Assembly (NCBI RefSeq): GCF_041361465.1
Contig: NZ_JBGKAC010000001.1
Span: forward strand, 1 to 64,000
DNA from: Halobaculum sp. MBLA0143
GTDB taxonomy: Archaea > Halobacteriota > Halobacteria > Halobacteriales > Haloferacaceae
DNA length: 64,000 nucleotides
Direction of reading: 5' to 3'
In this document: in pieces, positions 50,034-58,760 of the stretch
Layout of the letters: every line of letters starts with the position of its first letter
Position numbering within the stretch: the stretch's first letter is position 1
The notes under the pieces: model-generated
Seen by the model: the letters and a program-made list of their open reading frames with translations, nothing else
Database searches by the model: none
Told to the model about the DNA's origin: nothing
Position numbers and translations under genes: made by a program

Positions 50034-50321
50034 GTGGACTCGTGTACCACGACCGATACTCACCGGAGGGACGACGAACCCCCGGACGAGGTCGACCGAC
50101 CGGTCCGGCGGTGGCTCGCCACCAGACACGTCGACGTGGTCGACGCCGCGGCGGTCGGGCGCCACCTCGCCGACGCCGCCGCCAACACCGTGTTTCGGGA
50201 CACCGTCTACCGGCACGCGGGCGACGACGAGCCGGCCACGGCCGCCCGACGGTGTCGGCGGGGACAGCCGGGGATACGGGCGACTGACGGCGCCTACCTT
50301 TTTTTGCTCGCGGCCGTCTAG
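50034..50321 (+). CDS. Possible 95-residue protein, fragment related to next gene
   Basis: Frame from GTG 50034 encodes VDVVDAAAVGRHLADAAANTVFRDTVY, which resembles GDDVDAAAVRRYLAESLAHNEF in the C-terminal part of the next protein. The rest is low in similarity and more basic (ARRCRRGQPGIR). It may be a shortened paralogue or decayed copy. The final codons overlap the box A of the next gene, weakening the case for a full-length product. Confidence 0.4.
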   Translation: MDSCTTTDTHRRDDEPPDEVDRPVRRWLATRHVDVVDAAAVGRHLADAAANTVFRDTVYRHAGDDEPATAARRCRRGQPGIRATDGAYLFLLAAV

Positions 50322-50329
50322 CGTGACCC

Positions 50330-51568
50330 ATGAGTAGAGACCCCGCGGACGGTCCGGTGTTGGACCCCGACGAGTTCGACATCTCGGAGAACGAGCGGGT
50401 CGCAGAGATCGGAGACGACCGGTACGTCGTCTCCGCGTCCGGCGATCCACCCGACGCCGGCGACCACGATCGCGGGGGTCCAGACGAGCAACGACCGGCA
50501 CGCGAGGAGGACCGACGCGAGTCGGAGTCGCCGGCGCGTCGGGACGAACGGGTCCGCAGCCCGGACACGGACGGCGGGACCGCGGCGCGCGACCCGGCGC
50601 CGCGGCAGGGGAGTCGACAACAACGAGGCGGCGAGGACCGCCGCGAGCCGGAGCCGACCCGTGGGACGACTCCCGGCGGCGACGGTGGCACCCCGCGCGG
50701 TCGGCAGGGCGGTGACGCGGGCGCCGGCCGCCGCGGCGGCGGCGGTCAGCCACAGGGAGGCGGTCAGCCACAGGGAGGCGGTCAGCCACAGGGAGGCGGT
50801 CAACCCCAGAGTGGTGGTCAGCCACAGGGAGGTGGTCAGCCACAGGGAGGTGGTCAACCCCAGGGAGGTGGTCAACCACAGGGAGGTGGCCAGCCACAGG
50901 GAGGTGGCCAGCCACAGGGAGGTGGCCAGCCACAGGGTGGCGGTCGATCGCAGACCAACAGCCAACTCCAGGGCGGCGGCACCGCGGGCGGACGGTCGCG
51001 GGGAGGCGGCCAGCCCCAGAGTGCCGGCAGACCGCAGGGCGACAGTCGCACACGGAACGACGGGCGTGCGGCCGACGCCGGCGGACGGCCCCAGAGCGGC
51101 GACGGGTTCCAGTCGGACGACGGGGGTGGTCGGGGCGGCAGCCGCGACCCGCCGTCGCGGGAACGCACCGGGAGCAGCGACGACGTGGTCCGGGGTGCCC
51201 CGGGCGGCGACGACGTGGACGCCGCGGCCGTCCGACGGTACCTCGCGGAGTCGCTGGCCCACAACGAGTTCGACTACGGCTTCGACGCGACGCTGTCCGT
51301 CGACGGGGAGCCAACCCGCCACCGGATGGTCTCGGACGACCTCCCGACGACGTTCGAGACGCTCGTCACCTGGTTCGCCGACGCGACCGGCGGCGACACT
51401 CCGCCGGAGCGAGTGCTGGGACTCCTCCTGACGAAGTCGGACGTGGCGGTGGAGCTCCCGCCGGACCTGATCCGGAAGGCGGCCGTCGACAACGACCTGT
51501 CGGCCGACGACACCATCGGCGACCTCCTGCGGGCGGCCAAGGAGGACGGCTCCATCACGATGGAGTGA
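50330..51568 (+). CDS. Gly-Gln-Pro-repeat haloarchaeal protein (DUF7500-like), beside cheY
   Basis: A 412-residue protein. The N-terminus VLDPDEFDISENERVAEIGDDRYVVS is a short motif typical of a haloarchaeal family found near cheY. The middle (about 50-290) is Arg/Asp/Gly-rich and has twelve GGQPQ-type units (50736-50942). The C-terminal 110 residues (DDVDAAAVRRYLAESLAHNEFDYGF to TIGDLLRAAKEDGSI) are folded, probably helical. A structural link to chemotaxis or archaella is possible but unproven. A CCTTTTTTT box lies about 27 bases before ATG 50330. Confidence 0.75.
   Translation: MSRDPADGPVLDPDEFDISENERVAEIGDDRYVVSASGDPPDAGDHDRGGPDEQRPAREEDRRESESPARRDERVRSPDTDGGTAARDPAPRQGSRQQRGGEDRREPEPTRGTTPGGDGGTPRGRQGGDAGAGRRGGGGQPQGGGQPQGGGQPQGGGQPQSGGQPQGGGQPQGGGQPQGGGQPQGGGQPQGGGQPQGGGQPQGGGRSQTNSQLQGGGTAGGRSRGGGQPQSAGRPQGDSRTRNDGRAADAGGRPQSGDGFQSDDGGGRGGSRDPPSRERTGSSDDVVRGAPGGDDVDAAAVRRYLAESLAHNEFDYGFDATLSVDGEPTRHRMVSDDLPTTFETLVTWFADATGGDTPPERVLGLLLTKSDVAVELPPDLIRKAAVDNDLSADDTIGDLLRAAKEDGSITME
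50736..50942 (+). repeat. 18-bp repeats encoding GGGQPQ
   Basis: About eleven 18-bp units such as GGTGGTCAGCCACAGGGA encode GGGQPQ hexapeptides; one unit has SGGQPQ and the last GGGRSQ. In-frame repeats vary only at third bases, a sign of repeated slippage under protein-level tolerance. Confidence 0.9.
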
Positions 51569-51645
51569 ACCGCCACCCGCAGAGAATTCTCACTGCTGAT
51601 ACAGCAGGGGGAGTGTTTTTACGTGTCCGGAAAGTTCCATCCCGC

Positions 51646-52008
51646 ATGGCGACTCGGGTACTCATTGCCGACGACTCGGAGTTCATGCGGAACCTGTTGC
51701 GTGAGATCCTCGAAGAGGAGTTCGAAATCGTCGGCGAGGCCGAGAACGGGGTCGAGGCGGTGGACATGTACCGCGACGACGACCCGGACATCGTGATGAT
51801 GGACATCGTGATGCCGATCAGGAACGGAATCGAGGCGACCGAGGAGATCATGGAGGAGAACCCGGACGCCACGGTCATCATGTGCACCTCCGTCGGCCAG
51901 GAGGAGAAGATGAAGGAGGCGATCAAGGCCGGCGCGGAGGGGTACATCACGAAGCCGTTCCAGAAGCCGAACGTGCTCGAGGCGATCAACGACGCGGTGC
52001 CCGCGTAG
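51646..52008 (+). CDS. cheY: Chemotaxis response regulator CheY
   Basis: A 120-residue single receiver domain. Acidic pocket residues Asp9 and Asp10 (IADD), phospho-acceptor Asp53 (MMDIVMP), Ser82 in CTSVG, and Lys103 in ITKPF are all present. It passes signals from CheA to the archaellum via CheF-type adaptors. ATG 51646 has a GTTTTTACG box about 27 bases upstream. It starts a cheY-cheC-cheD run in which intergenic gaps are only 4-6 bases. Confidence 0.96.
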   Translation: MATRVLIADDSEFMRNLLREILEEEFEIVGEAENGVEAVDMYRDDDPDIVMMDIVMPIRNGIEATEEIMEENPDATVIMCTSVGQEEKMKEAIKAGAEGYITKPFQKPNVLEAINDAVPA

Positions 52009-52012
52009 CCGG

Positions 52013-53215
52013 ATGTACGTCGACATCCAGTCTCTAGAGACGTTCAGCCGGCTCGCCAGCCGAGGGGCGAGCACTGCCGCCGACTCGTTGGGACAGCTCA
52101 CCGGGACGAACGTCTACGTCAACGTGACGGACGTGACGCTGATGGCCGCCGGCGACCTCCGAGACACGTTCGCCGGCCGGGAGTTCGTCGGTGTCACGGT
52201 CGGCCTGGAGGGGGGAATCGCCGGCCAAACCGTGATGGCGTTCGAGACGGACGCCGCCGAGGTGTTGTTGGAGAAGCTGATGCCCGGCGACGGCTCGGTC
52301 GACGACGAGGCGTTCGCCCGCAGCGGCGTCCAGGAGGCCGGCAACATCATGACCAGCGGCTTCATCGACGGCTGGGCCGACCACCTCGGCGTCGGAATCG
52401 ACATGACGCCGCCGGAGTACGTCCGAGCCAGCGGGACGGACATCCTCCCGGACGGCGCCTTCGAGGACGACCGCTCCGGCGTGTTCATGTTCGAGTCGCG
52501 GATCAGATCGTTGGACGACGAACTGGAGTTCACGATCTACATGCTGCCGGAGTACTCCGGCTTCACCGACATGCTCCGCCGCACCGGCGGCGGTTCCAGC
52601 CCCGCCATCCCCGTCGACAAACTACCCGAGTTCAACCAGATGACGAAACAGGGCGCCACGAGCGCCGCCGACAACATCACGATGATGACCGGGACGGAGA
52701 CGGACGTGGAGGTGTCGCGGCTCCGTTTCGTCCCGATCCAAGACGTCCCCTCGGAGGTGGGCGACACGACCGTCGCCGGCACCATCTTCGAGCTCCACGG
52801 CCAGCCCAGCGGCTACCTCGCCATCCTGTTCGACGAGTCGTCCGCCGAAGAGGTAGCCCAGGGGATGATCCCGACGGAGACGGAGCCCGGAATCGGCGAG
52901 ATGGAGCGTGGCGCGCTCCGCGAGCTAGGCAACATCATGACCAGCGGCTTCATCGACGGCTGGGCGAACGTCCTCGGGACGAGCATCGAGCACACCCCGC
53001 CACAGTTCATCCACGACATGGGCTCTGCGGTGATGGACCCCCTCGTCTCTCGACTGGGCCGGACACAGGAACACGCCTTCATCATCGACTCCACCGTCCG
53101 GACTCCCGACGGCGACGTGCGGTGTGACATCTACGCGCTGCCGGACCAACACGAACTGGCGGAGGCGCTGGACCAGATCGACGACAGCGCCTCCGCCGGC
53201 GTCGGTGGACCCTGA
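52013..53215 (+). CDS. cheC: CheC, two-domain CheY-P phosphatase-like protein
   Basis: A 400-residue tandem of two CheC domains. The first has the full phosphatase signature Ser104-x3-Glu108-x2-Asn111 (SGVQEAGNIMTSGFIDGW). The second has Glu304 and Asn307 (ALRELGNIMTSGFIDGW), but Gly300 replaces the usual Ser/Asp. Hence one clear active centre and one probably weaker. CheC removes phosphate from CheY and binds CheD. It starts five bases after cheY and is followed by cheD after six bases. Confidence 0.94.
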   Translation: MYVDIQSLETFSRLASRGASTAADSLGQLTGTNVYVNVTDVTLMAAGDLRDTFAGREFVGVTVGLEGGIAGQTVMAFETDAAEVLLEKLMPGDGSVDDEAFARSGVQEAGNIMTSGFIDGWADHLGVGIDMTPPEYVRASGTDILPDGAFEDDRSGVFMFESRIRSLDDELEFTIYMLPEYSGFTDMLRRTGGGSSPAIPVDKLPEFNQMTKQGATSAADNITMMTGTETDVEVSRLRFVPIQDVPSEVGDTTVAGTIFELHGQPSGYLAILFDESSAEEVAQGMIPTETEPGIGEMERGALRELGNIMTSGFIDGWANVLGTSIEHTPPQFIHDMGSAVMDPLVSRLGRTQEHAFIIDSTVRTPDGDVRCDIYALPDQHELAEALDQIDDSASAGVGGP

Positions 53216-53221
53216 GGTCGC

Positions 53222-53761
53222 ATGGACTCGTCAGACTCCGGACTCGGCGGTCGCTCGGAGACGAGTGTCGACCGTTCCGCGTCCGGAGACAAGGAACGTG
53301 TCAAGGTGGGTGTCTCCGACGCCGAGGTGACGACCGACGACGTGAAGCTGGTCACGAGCGGCCTCGGCTCCTGTCTGGGCGTCGCGCTGTACGATCCGAC
53401 GAGCGGGGTCGGTGGCCTCCTCCACGCGATGCTGCCGGAGTCGGCCGACCACCCCGGCCCGCCGGAGAAGTTCGTCGTCGACGGGATCGACCAGATGCTG
53501 GAGGAGTTGGACCGCGCGGGCGCCTCCCGGCGGTCGGTCCAGGCGAAGCTCGCGGGCGCGAGTTCGATGCTCGACCTGGAGACGGAGAGCGCATCCGTCG
53601 GCGAGCAGAACGTCGACGCCGCCCGACGCGCGCTGGACGCTCGGAACGTCTCTGTCGAGGGGAGTGACACCGGCGGCAGCAACGGCCGGTCGCTCCGATT
53701 CGAGCCGGCCAACGGGCGGCTCGTCGTCTCCAGCGCCGACGGCGACCGCCGCGTCCTCTGA
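53222..53761 (+). CDS. cheD: Chemoreceptor glutamine deamidase CheD
   Basis: A 179-residue CheD. Catalytic Cys51 is in TSGLGSCLGVALYDP and His68 in LLHAMLPES, both diagnostic. It deamidates glutamines in chemoreceptors and interacts with CheC, whose gene is immediately upstream. The N-terminal 25 residues are a non-conserved acidic tail. The C-terminal third contains RRALDARNVSVEGSDTGGSNGRSLRF, the usual strand-Gly-Arg pattern. Confidence 0.95.
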   Translation: MDSSDSGLGGRSETSVDRSASGDKERVKVGVSDAEVTTDDVKLVTSGLGSCLGVALYDPTSGVGGLLHAMLPESADHPGPPEKFVVDGIDQMLEELDRAGASRRSVQAKLAGASSMLDLETESASVGEQNVDAARRALDARNVSVEGSDTGGSNGRSLRFEPANGRLVVSSADGDRRVL

Positions 53762-53806
53762 GACGCGTCGAAACACTGACACCCCTGTGGCCTCACCCGT
53801 CGTCTC

Positions 53807-54964
53807 GTGTCTCGCCGCCGCCAGTTCCTCGCCGCGACGACTGCCGCGACGCTGTCCCTGTCGAGCGCCGGCTGTCTCGGCTGGTCTAGTTCGACCGCCG
53901 ACGACACTCCCCGAACCTGGCCGCAGTTCGGCCGTGGAGCGCCACACGCCGCCGTCGCCCCGACCCACCAGATGCCACAGACACTCGAGGACCGGACGAC
54001 ACACCCACTCGACGGCGATCTCGCAACCTCGCCGGTCGTCGGCCGCGACGCCGGGTTCGCGGCCGACAACCGGGGGCTGTTCGTTCGCCCGTTCGACGAC
54101 CGGTCGCCCGGCCACCTCACGTTGCCGGGGGAGACGGCCAGGGTGCCGGCCGTCGACACGGACGGGCGTGTCGTCACGACCCGGTCGGGGTCCTCGGGAC
54201 CGGTCGTCGTCGCCGTCTACCCGAGCGGTCGAGAGGTGGCCTGGAGCCGAGCGCTCGACGGCCAGGTCGTGACTGCGCCGGCGGTCGCCGACGGTGTCGT
54301 CTACGTCGGGACGGACGCGGGCGCAGTCGCGCTGTCGGCCGACGACGGAGAGCGACGCTGGCGAGTCGACGCCGGCGTGACGCGCCCGGACTGGAACCGA
54401 CTGGCGACGGCGAACCTCGCGCCCGCCGTGGGCGACGAGACGGTCGTGTTCCCGACCGGCGACGGACTGTGTGGCGTCGCCCGTCGTGGACGAGTCCGTT
54501 GGCGTGTGGACGGCGAACGGATCGTCTCGTCGCCGGCGATCCGTGGCGACACCGTGTACGCCGCGGACCTGGGCACCGGCCTCCGGGCGTTCGGGCTCTC
54601 GGCGGGTCGAGAGCGCTGGCGCCACGCCGACCCGGGGACGTGGGCGACCCCGGCCCTCGGCGAACGGTACGTGTTCGCCGGCACCGCGGGCGGGTTGGCC
54701 GTCCTCCACCGCCGGGACGGCAGCCTCGAACGGCTCGTCGACTACAACTTCGGGCTGATCCCGGCCGCGGTCGCGCGGGTCGGAGACACGATCGTCACCT
54801 CGACCCGCAACACGGGGCTGGTGGTCGTCCTCGACTCCACCAAGCGAGCGGCACCGTTGTTCTCTCGCGGCGAGGGCGGGTTCGGCGCCCCCGCGGTCGC
54901 CGGCGGCCGGTGTCTGTTCACGGAGTTCCGCGAGGACAGCTTCCGGCTGGTCGTCGTGGAGTGA
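53807..54964 (+). CDS. PQQ-like beta-propeller lipoprotein (Tat)
   Basis: A 385-residue lipoprotein. The signal SRRRQFLAATTAATLSLSSAG ends at lipobox SAGC. The mature chain begins TWPQFGRGAPHA, a frequent propeller start, and has repeated blades such as GVVYVGTDAGAVALSADDGERRW and ALGERYVFAGTAGGLAVLHRRDG. PQQ-like propellers often assemble outer proteins or bind quinone-type cofactors; no catalytic residues are evident. Start is GTG 53807. It follows cheD but need not share its role. Confidence 0.87.
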   Translation: MSRRRQFLAATTAATLSLSSAGCLGWSSSTADDTPRTWPQFGRGAPHAAVAPTHQMPQTLEDRTTHPLDGDLATSPVVGRDAGFAADNRGLFVRPFDDRSPGHLTLPGETARVPAVDTDGRVVTTRSGSSGPVVVAVYPSGREVAWSRALDGQVVTAPAVADGVVYVGTDAGAVALSADDGERRWRVDAGVTRPDWNRLATANLAPAVGDETVVFPTGDGLCGVARRGRVRWRVDGERIVSSPAIRGDTVYAADLGTGLRAFGLSAGRERWRHADPGTWATPALGERYVFAGTAGGLAVLHRRDGSLERLVDYNFGLIPAAVARVGDTIVTSTRNTGLVVVLDSTKRAAPLFSRGEGGFGAPAVAGGRCLFTEFREDSFRLVVVE

Positions 54965-55005
54965 GACCGCCCAAGCCTCTTGCCGCCGCGGGCCGACGAC
55001 CGGCC

Positions 55006-55737
55006 GTGAGTGACACCGTCCTGCTGGCCGGCGTCGGCGAACGGCTCGGTACCGGCCTGGCCCGCGCGTTCACCGGCACCGGACAGCCCGACCGGACGAC
55101 CGACGACCGCTCGCTGCCGGGGCCCGACGCCCGCGTCGCGTTGTTGGCCCGTTCGCCGTCCACGGTGGAGTCGCTGGCCGAGGAGATCGAGGCGGACGGC
55201 GGGACGGCGACGGTCGTCACCGCCGACCTCACGGACCGAACGGCGGTCGCCGACGCCGTCGACGCCGTCCGCGACCGACTCGGCCCGGTGGACGTGGCAG
55301 TCCACAACGCGAACGCGACCGGCGGGGAGCTCGACGACGAGTCGTCGTTCGTCCAGCCGATCCGGACCCGAATCGAGGGGGGTGGCAACCTCGCGGCGAC
55401 ACTGCTGCCGGCGATGCGAGAACGCGGCGCGGGGACGCTCCTGTTCGCGGGGACGACACACGCCCACGACGGCAGCGAGCGACTCCCCGGGTGGGGGGCG
55501 GCCGCGTTCGGCACCCGCGGGCTCGCCCGGTCGCTGGCCCGACGCGCCGGCCCGGACGGCGTCCACGTCTGTTACGTCGCCGTCGGCGGGACGATCCCGC
55601 CGGCCGACGCCCGAGTCGGGTCGGCGACGGCGATGGACCCACACGAGGTCGGCGCGGCGTTCCGCCGACTCGCCGCCCAGCCGCCGACCGCGTGGTCACA
55701 CGAGGTGGACCTCCGGCCGGACGGCGCCCCGCCGTAG
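55006..55737 (+). CDS. Short-chain dehydrogenase-like protein, catalytic motif absent
   Basis: A 243-residue Rossmann protein with LLAGVGERLGTGLARAFTGTG as an altered TGxxxGxG motif, ADLTDRTAVADAV, and DVAVHNANATGG in place of NNAG. The usual Tyr-x3-Lys active site is missing: the matching region reads GWGAAAFGTRGLARSLA. Hence it may bind NAD(P) without normal SDR chemistry. It resembles haloarchaeal SDRs of unknown role. GTG 55006 starts directly before the first strand. Confidence 0.75.
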   Translation: MSDTVLLAGVGERLGTGLARAFTGTGQPDRTTDDRSLPGPDARVALLARSPSTVESLAEEIEADGGTATVVTADLTDRTAVADAVDAVRDRLGPVDVAVHNANATGGELDDESSFVQPIRTRIEGGGNLAATLLPAMRERGAGTLLFAGTTHAHDGSERLPGWGAAAFGTRGLARSLARRAGPDGVHVCYVAVGGTIPPADARVGSATAMDPHEVGAAFRRLAAQPPTAWSHEVDLRPDGAPP

Positions 55738-55807
55738 CCCCGCGTCGGTCTCGCCGAGGGCGCCGTCGTCGGGCAAGGACTTTGCCGCTGGCGCTCCCAC
55801 AGTCGGT

Positions 55808-56050
55808 ATGCGCCTCGAGTTCGACCGGGACACCTGCGTCGGGATGTACCAGTGTGTCGCGGAGTGGGACGCCTTCGAGGAGAACCGCGACGACGGGAAG
55901 GCCGACCTCCCGGACGCAGAGGAGATCGACGAGGAGCTGTTCTCGCTGACGGTGCCCGAGGGAGCGGAGCTGGACGCCAAGTTCGCCGCCCGGGCGTGTC
56001 CCGTCGACGCGATCGCCGTCTACGACGACGACGGCGAACAGATCGTCTGA
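55808..56050 (+). CDS. Single-cluster ferredoxin
   Basis: An 80-residue acidic ferredoxin beginning MRLEFDRDTCVGMYQCVAEW. Cysteines at positions 10 and 16 (C-x5-C) and in AARACPVDAI give three ligands, suggesting a [3Fe-4S] cluster of the type used by some P450s, rather than the plant-like 2Fe-2S form of haloarchaea. Electron partner is unknown. ATG 55808; stop is 11 bases from the opposing bop gene end. Confidence 0.85.
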   Translation: MRLEFDRDTCVGMYQCVAEWDAFEENRDDGKADLPDAEEIDEELFSLTVPEGAELDAKFAARACPVDAIAVYDDDGEQIV

Positions 56051-56061
56051 ACGCGAGGCGG

Positions 56062-56808
56062 TCAGTCGTCGGCCGGCGCCGCCGAGCCGGCGGCGTCCGA
56101 CGCCCACACCTCCCGGCTCCGCAGGAGGAGCGCACCGAAGCCCACCTTCGCGGCCACGTCCAAGACGGCGAACAACGCCGTCTCCACGCCGAGTCCGAAC
56201 AGTTCGACCCCCCCTTCCGTCCCGAGAATCCAGATCACGGGGTACAACAGCCACAGTCCGATGACGAGGTTGCGCAGCCGGCCGAACAACGACGCCCGAT
56301 CGGCCGACAGCCGGCTGGCCTGTTCCGACAGCGTCTCGAACAGGAGGTACAACAACACGAGCAACGCCCCGGTCGAGATCGCCCACCAGACGACACGGAT
56401 CGTCTGGCCCTCGCGGGCGAGGGCGCCGGCGACGCCCGTCCCGATCATGAACACGTCCAGCCCGACCAGCGTGTAGATCGTGTTCCGGTCGGCCTCCGCC
56501 AACAGACACAGGTCCAACAGGAGCAACGGCGTCGTGAACAGCCAGTCGGCGTACCGCGCCCAGTAGATCACCGTCTCACCCATCCCCGGGCCGGCGTCGA
56601 AGCTGACGACCCCGAAGCCGGTGGCCATCGAGAAGTACGACACGGCCGCGATCGCCGGCACGAAGATCGTGATGACGTAGTACTCCTGGGTCTCGGGATC
56701 CCTGACCGACCACCCGTCCCACAGGAACTTCAGCGCAGCCAACCCCATCGCCACGCTCCCGATCCACAGGCTCAACGACTGGAGCGACCCCGGTTCCGGT
56801 ACGACCAT
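56062..56808 (-). CDS. bop: Bacteriorhodopsin, light-driven proton pump
   Basis: A 248-residue seven-helix retinal protein. Key pump residues, with BR numbering in brackets, are Arg85 [82], Asp88 [85], Thr92 [89], Asp99 [96], Asp118 [115], Glu198 [194], Glu209 [204], Asp217 [212] and Lys221 [216], the retinal Schiff base. Helix C reads ARYADWLFTTPLLLLDL, the DTD pattern of H+ pumps; Leu at the BR-93 position predicts green absorption. The short N-terminus from ATG 56808 lacks a long cleavable leader. No blh/brp or crt genes are nearby. Confidence 0.97.
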   Translation of the reverse strand: MVVPEPGSLQSLSLWIGSVAMGLAALKFLWDGWSVRDPETQEYYVITIFVPAIAAVSYFSMATGFGVVSFDAGPGMGETVIYWARYADWLFTTPLLLLDLCLLAEADRNTIYTLVGLDVFMIGTGVAGALAREGQTIRVVWWAISTGALLVLLYLLFETLSEQASRLSADRASLFGRLRNLVIGLWLLYPVIWILGTEGGVELFGLGVETALFAVLDVAAKVGFGALLLRSREVWASDAAGSAAPADD

Positions 56809-56924
56809 ACCTCGTCGTAACAACCTCTCCGACTTGATTCCTCCGTAGTTCGTCGAACCGCGACAGCGTCACGAGTCCGACGGCGTCGGGGTTCGGACGC
56901 CGTCGCGGCCTGGAGTGGGCCGCG

Positions 56925-57308
56925 TCAGAAGGGAGCCTGCGGCCCTTCGTCGTCCTCGCCGTCGTCGCCGCCGTCGCCCGGGAAGGAGGGCGACATCCCG
57001 TCGCCGGAAGAGCCCGTGCCGCCGAGGTCGCCGTCCGCGCCGCCGCCCATCCCCGTGTCGGCGTGCACTTCGGTGATCTCCGTGATCTCCTTGGTCATTC
57101 GGGACTTGATCGCCTGGATCGTCATCGGCGAGATGCCACAGCCGGAGCAGGCGCCGCCCAACTGGATGTGGACCTCACCGCTCTCGCGGTCGAGCTGTTG
57201 GATCGCCGCGCTTCCGCCGTGCATCTGGATCTGCGGGAAGTTCCGCCGCAGGAAGTTCGTGATCCGCTCGCGGAGGTCGTTGTCGCCCCCCTCGGAATCC
57301 ACGCTCAT
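56925..57308 (-). CDS. NifU C-terminal domain protein (Nfu type)
   Basis: A 127-residue iron-sulfur carrier. The conserved part (about 11-80) has INFLRRNFPQIQMHGGSAAIQ-like opening (ITNFLRRNFPQIQMHGG) and GACSGCGISPMTIQ with Cys54 and Cys57, which hold a [4Fe-4S] cluster between two subunits for delivery to target proteins. The Gly/Asp-rich last 45 residues are a halophile extension. It shares no operon with the bop gene; a gap of about 115 bases separates them. Confidence 0.93.
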   Translation of the reverse strand: MSVDSEGGDNDLRERITNFLRRNFPQIQMHGGSAAIQQLDRESGEVHIQLGGACSGCGISPMTIQAIKSRMTKEITEITEVHADTGMGGGADGDLGGTGSSGDGMSPSFPGDGGDDGEDDEGPQAPF

Positions 57309-57422
57309 ACCTCCCGCTTGACCAGCGAGGCCTATAGCGCTTGCGACCGGTCGCCACCCTCACGCCGCCGGTGGGCCAGCGACTCCGTCGCGCTTATCGA
57401 CGCCAGGCCTCTCACTCCGGGT

Positions 57423-58157
57423 GTGCAGCCCGACCTCTCCGACCGAACTGCGCTCGTCACCGGCAGTGCGACCGGCATCGGCCGCGGGTTCCTGTTGTCG
57501 TGTGCCCGCGCCGGTGCCGACGTAGCCGTCCACTACAACACGAGCGAGGCCGAGGCGGAGGCGACCGCCGCCGAGGCCCGCGACCTGGGCGTCGACGCGA
57601 CGACCGTCCAGGGGGACGTGACCGACGCCGACGACGTCGACCGCCTGTTTGACGCCGTCGAGACCGACCTGGGAGCCGTCGACGTGCTCGTCAACAACGT
57701 CGGCTCGTTCGCACCGGACCACTGGGCGGAGCTGTCCGTCGAGACCTGGCGCGAGGTGCTGGAGACGAACGTCACCGCGACGTACCTCTGTTGTCGTCGT
57801 GCCGTGCCGGCGATGCGGGAGACCGGGTGGGGGCGCGTCGTCAACGTCGGCTACGCCGGCAGCGAGAAGGCGCTGGTCAACCCCAAGAACGCGCCGTACT
57901 TCATCGCCAAGACCGGCGTGCTGATGTTCACCCGGATGCTCGCCGCCGACACGACCGAAGACGGGATCACGGTCAACGCCGTCTCGCCGTACGTCGTCGA
58001 GACCTCCGACGCCTTCCCCGAGGACGCGCCGCGTGGCCGTTGGGCGACCGTGTCGGACCTGGTCGCGGTGCTGGAGTTCTTCCTGTCCGACGCCGCGAGC
58101 TACGTCTCCGGCGAGAACGTGGAGGTCGACGGCGGCTACCTCCCCGAGAAGGTGTGA
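57423..58157 (+). CDS. SDR family oxidoreductase (FabG-like)
   Basis: A 244-residue enzyme with ALVTGSATGIGRGF, the NNVG motif in DVLVNNVGSF, and active-site Tyr-x3-Lys in YFIAKTGVLM. The C-terminal VSGENVEVDGGYLPEK is the family end signature. It likely reduces a carbonyl with NADPH; the substrate is not known. GTG 57423 has GCTTATCG about 27 bases upstream. It is complete, unlike the SDR-like protein at 55006. Confidence 0.92.
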   Translation: MQPDLSDRTALVTGSATGIGRGFLLSCARAGADVAVHYNTSEAEAEATAAEARDLGVDATTVQGDVTDADDVDRLFDAVETDLGAVDVLVNNVGSFAPDHWAELSVETWREVLETNVTATYLCCRRAVPAMRETGWGRVVNVGYAGSEKALVNPKNAPYFIAKTGVLMFTRMLAADTTEDGITVNAVSPYVVETSDAFPEDAPRGRWATVSDLVAVLEFFLSDAASYVSGENVEVDGGYLPEKV

Positions 58158-58168
58158 GCTGTACCCGA

Positions 58169-58699
58169 CTACCGGACGAGCAGCTCCTCGCCCTTCTCGA
58201 CGACGATCCGGCACGGCGGCGACATCTTGTTGTACGCGCGGCGGAACGCCTCCTTCACCTCGTCGGCCTGGTCCACGTCACAGTAGGCGGTGAAGATGGT
58301 GGCGTTCTTGTCGACACGGGCCGCGGTGCCGACCGGCTTCCCGAACGCCTGCCGCATCCCGTCGGAGACACGGTCGGCGCCGGCACCGGTCGCCTGCTTG
58401 TTCTCCCGCAGCACCTGGTGGGGGAACTTCCGGAGCATCATCTTGTAGTTGCCCTCACCCAGCTCCTTGATCAGGTGGCGGTTGGCCGACAGCCGCGCGG
58501 ACTCCAGCGAGTCGTGGCGGATCTGGAGCTCCTCTTCCACCTCCAGAGAGATGTGGACCGGGTAGTCGTCCGGGTCCGACTGGAGGTCGCCCATGTTGTG
58601 CTGTGCGATCTTCGAGCCGGGGATGCCCGTAATGTACTCCCGTCGTGTGTACGCGGGCTTGCTGATCTCCCGGTACATGGAGGCCGGCTTGTCCGACAT
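58169..58699 (-). CDS. rpl10e: 50S ribosomal protein L10e (uL16)
   Basis: A 176-residue protein: [28 protein letters not shown] at the start, AQHNMGD, then the tRNA-near loop [30 protein letters not shown] and [27 protein letters not shown]. It lies near the peptidyl-transferase centre and is typical of archaea and eukaryotes. The start is ATG 58699; a GCTTTATC box lies about 35 bases upstream. Confidence 0.97.
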   Translation of the reverse strand: MSDKPASMYREISKPAYTRREYITGIPGSKIAQHNMGDLQSDPDDYPVHISLEVEEELQIRHDSLESARLSANRHLIKELGEGNYKMMLRKFPHQVLRENKQATGAGADRVSDGMRQAFGKPVGTAARVDKNATIFTAYCDVDQADEVKEAFRRAYNKMSPPCRIVVEKGEELLVR

Positions 58700-58760
58700 A
58701 GTTGCTATCGCAAGGGACGCCGGTTCCGCCGATAAAGCCTTCGAACGCTGCCTGCCGGTA

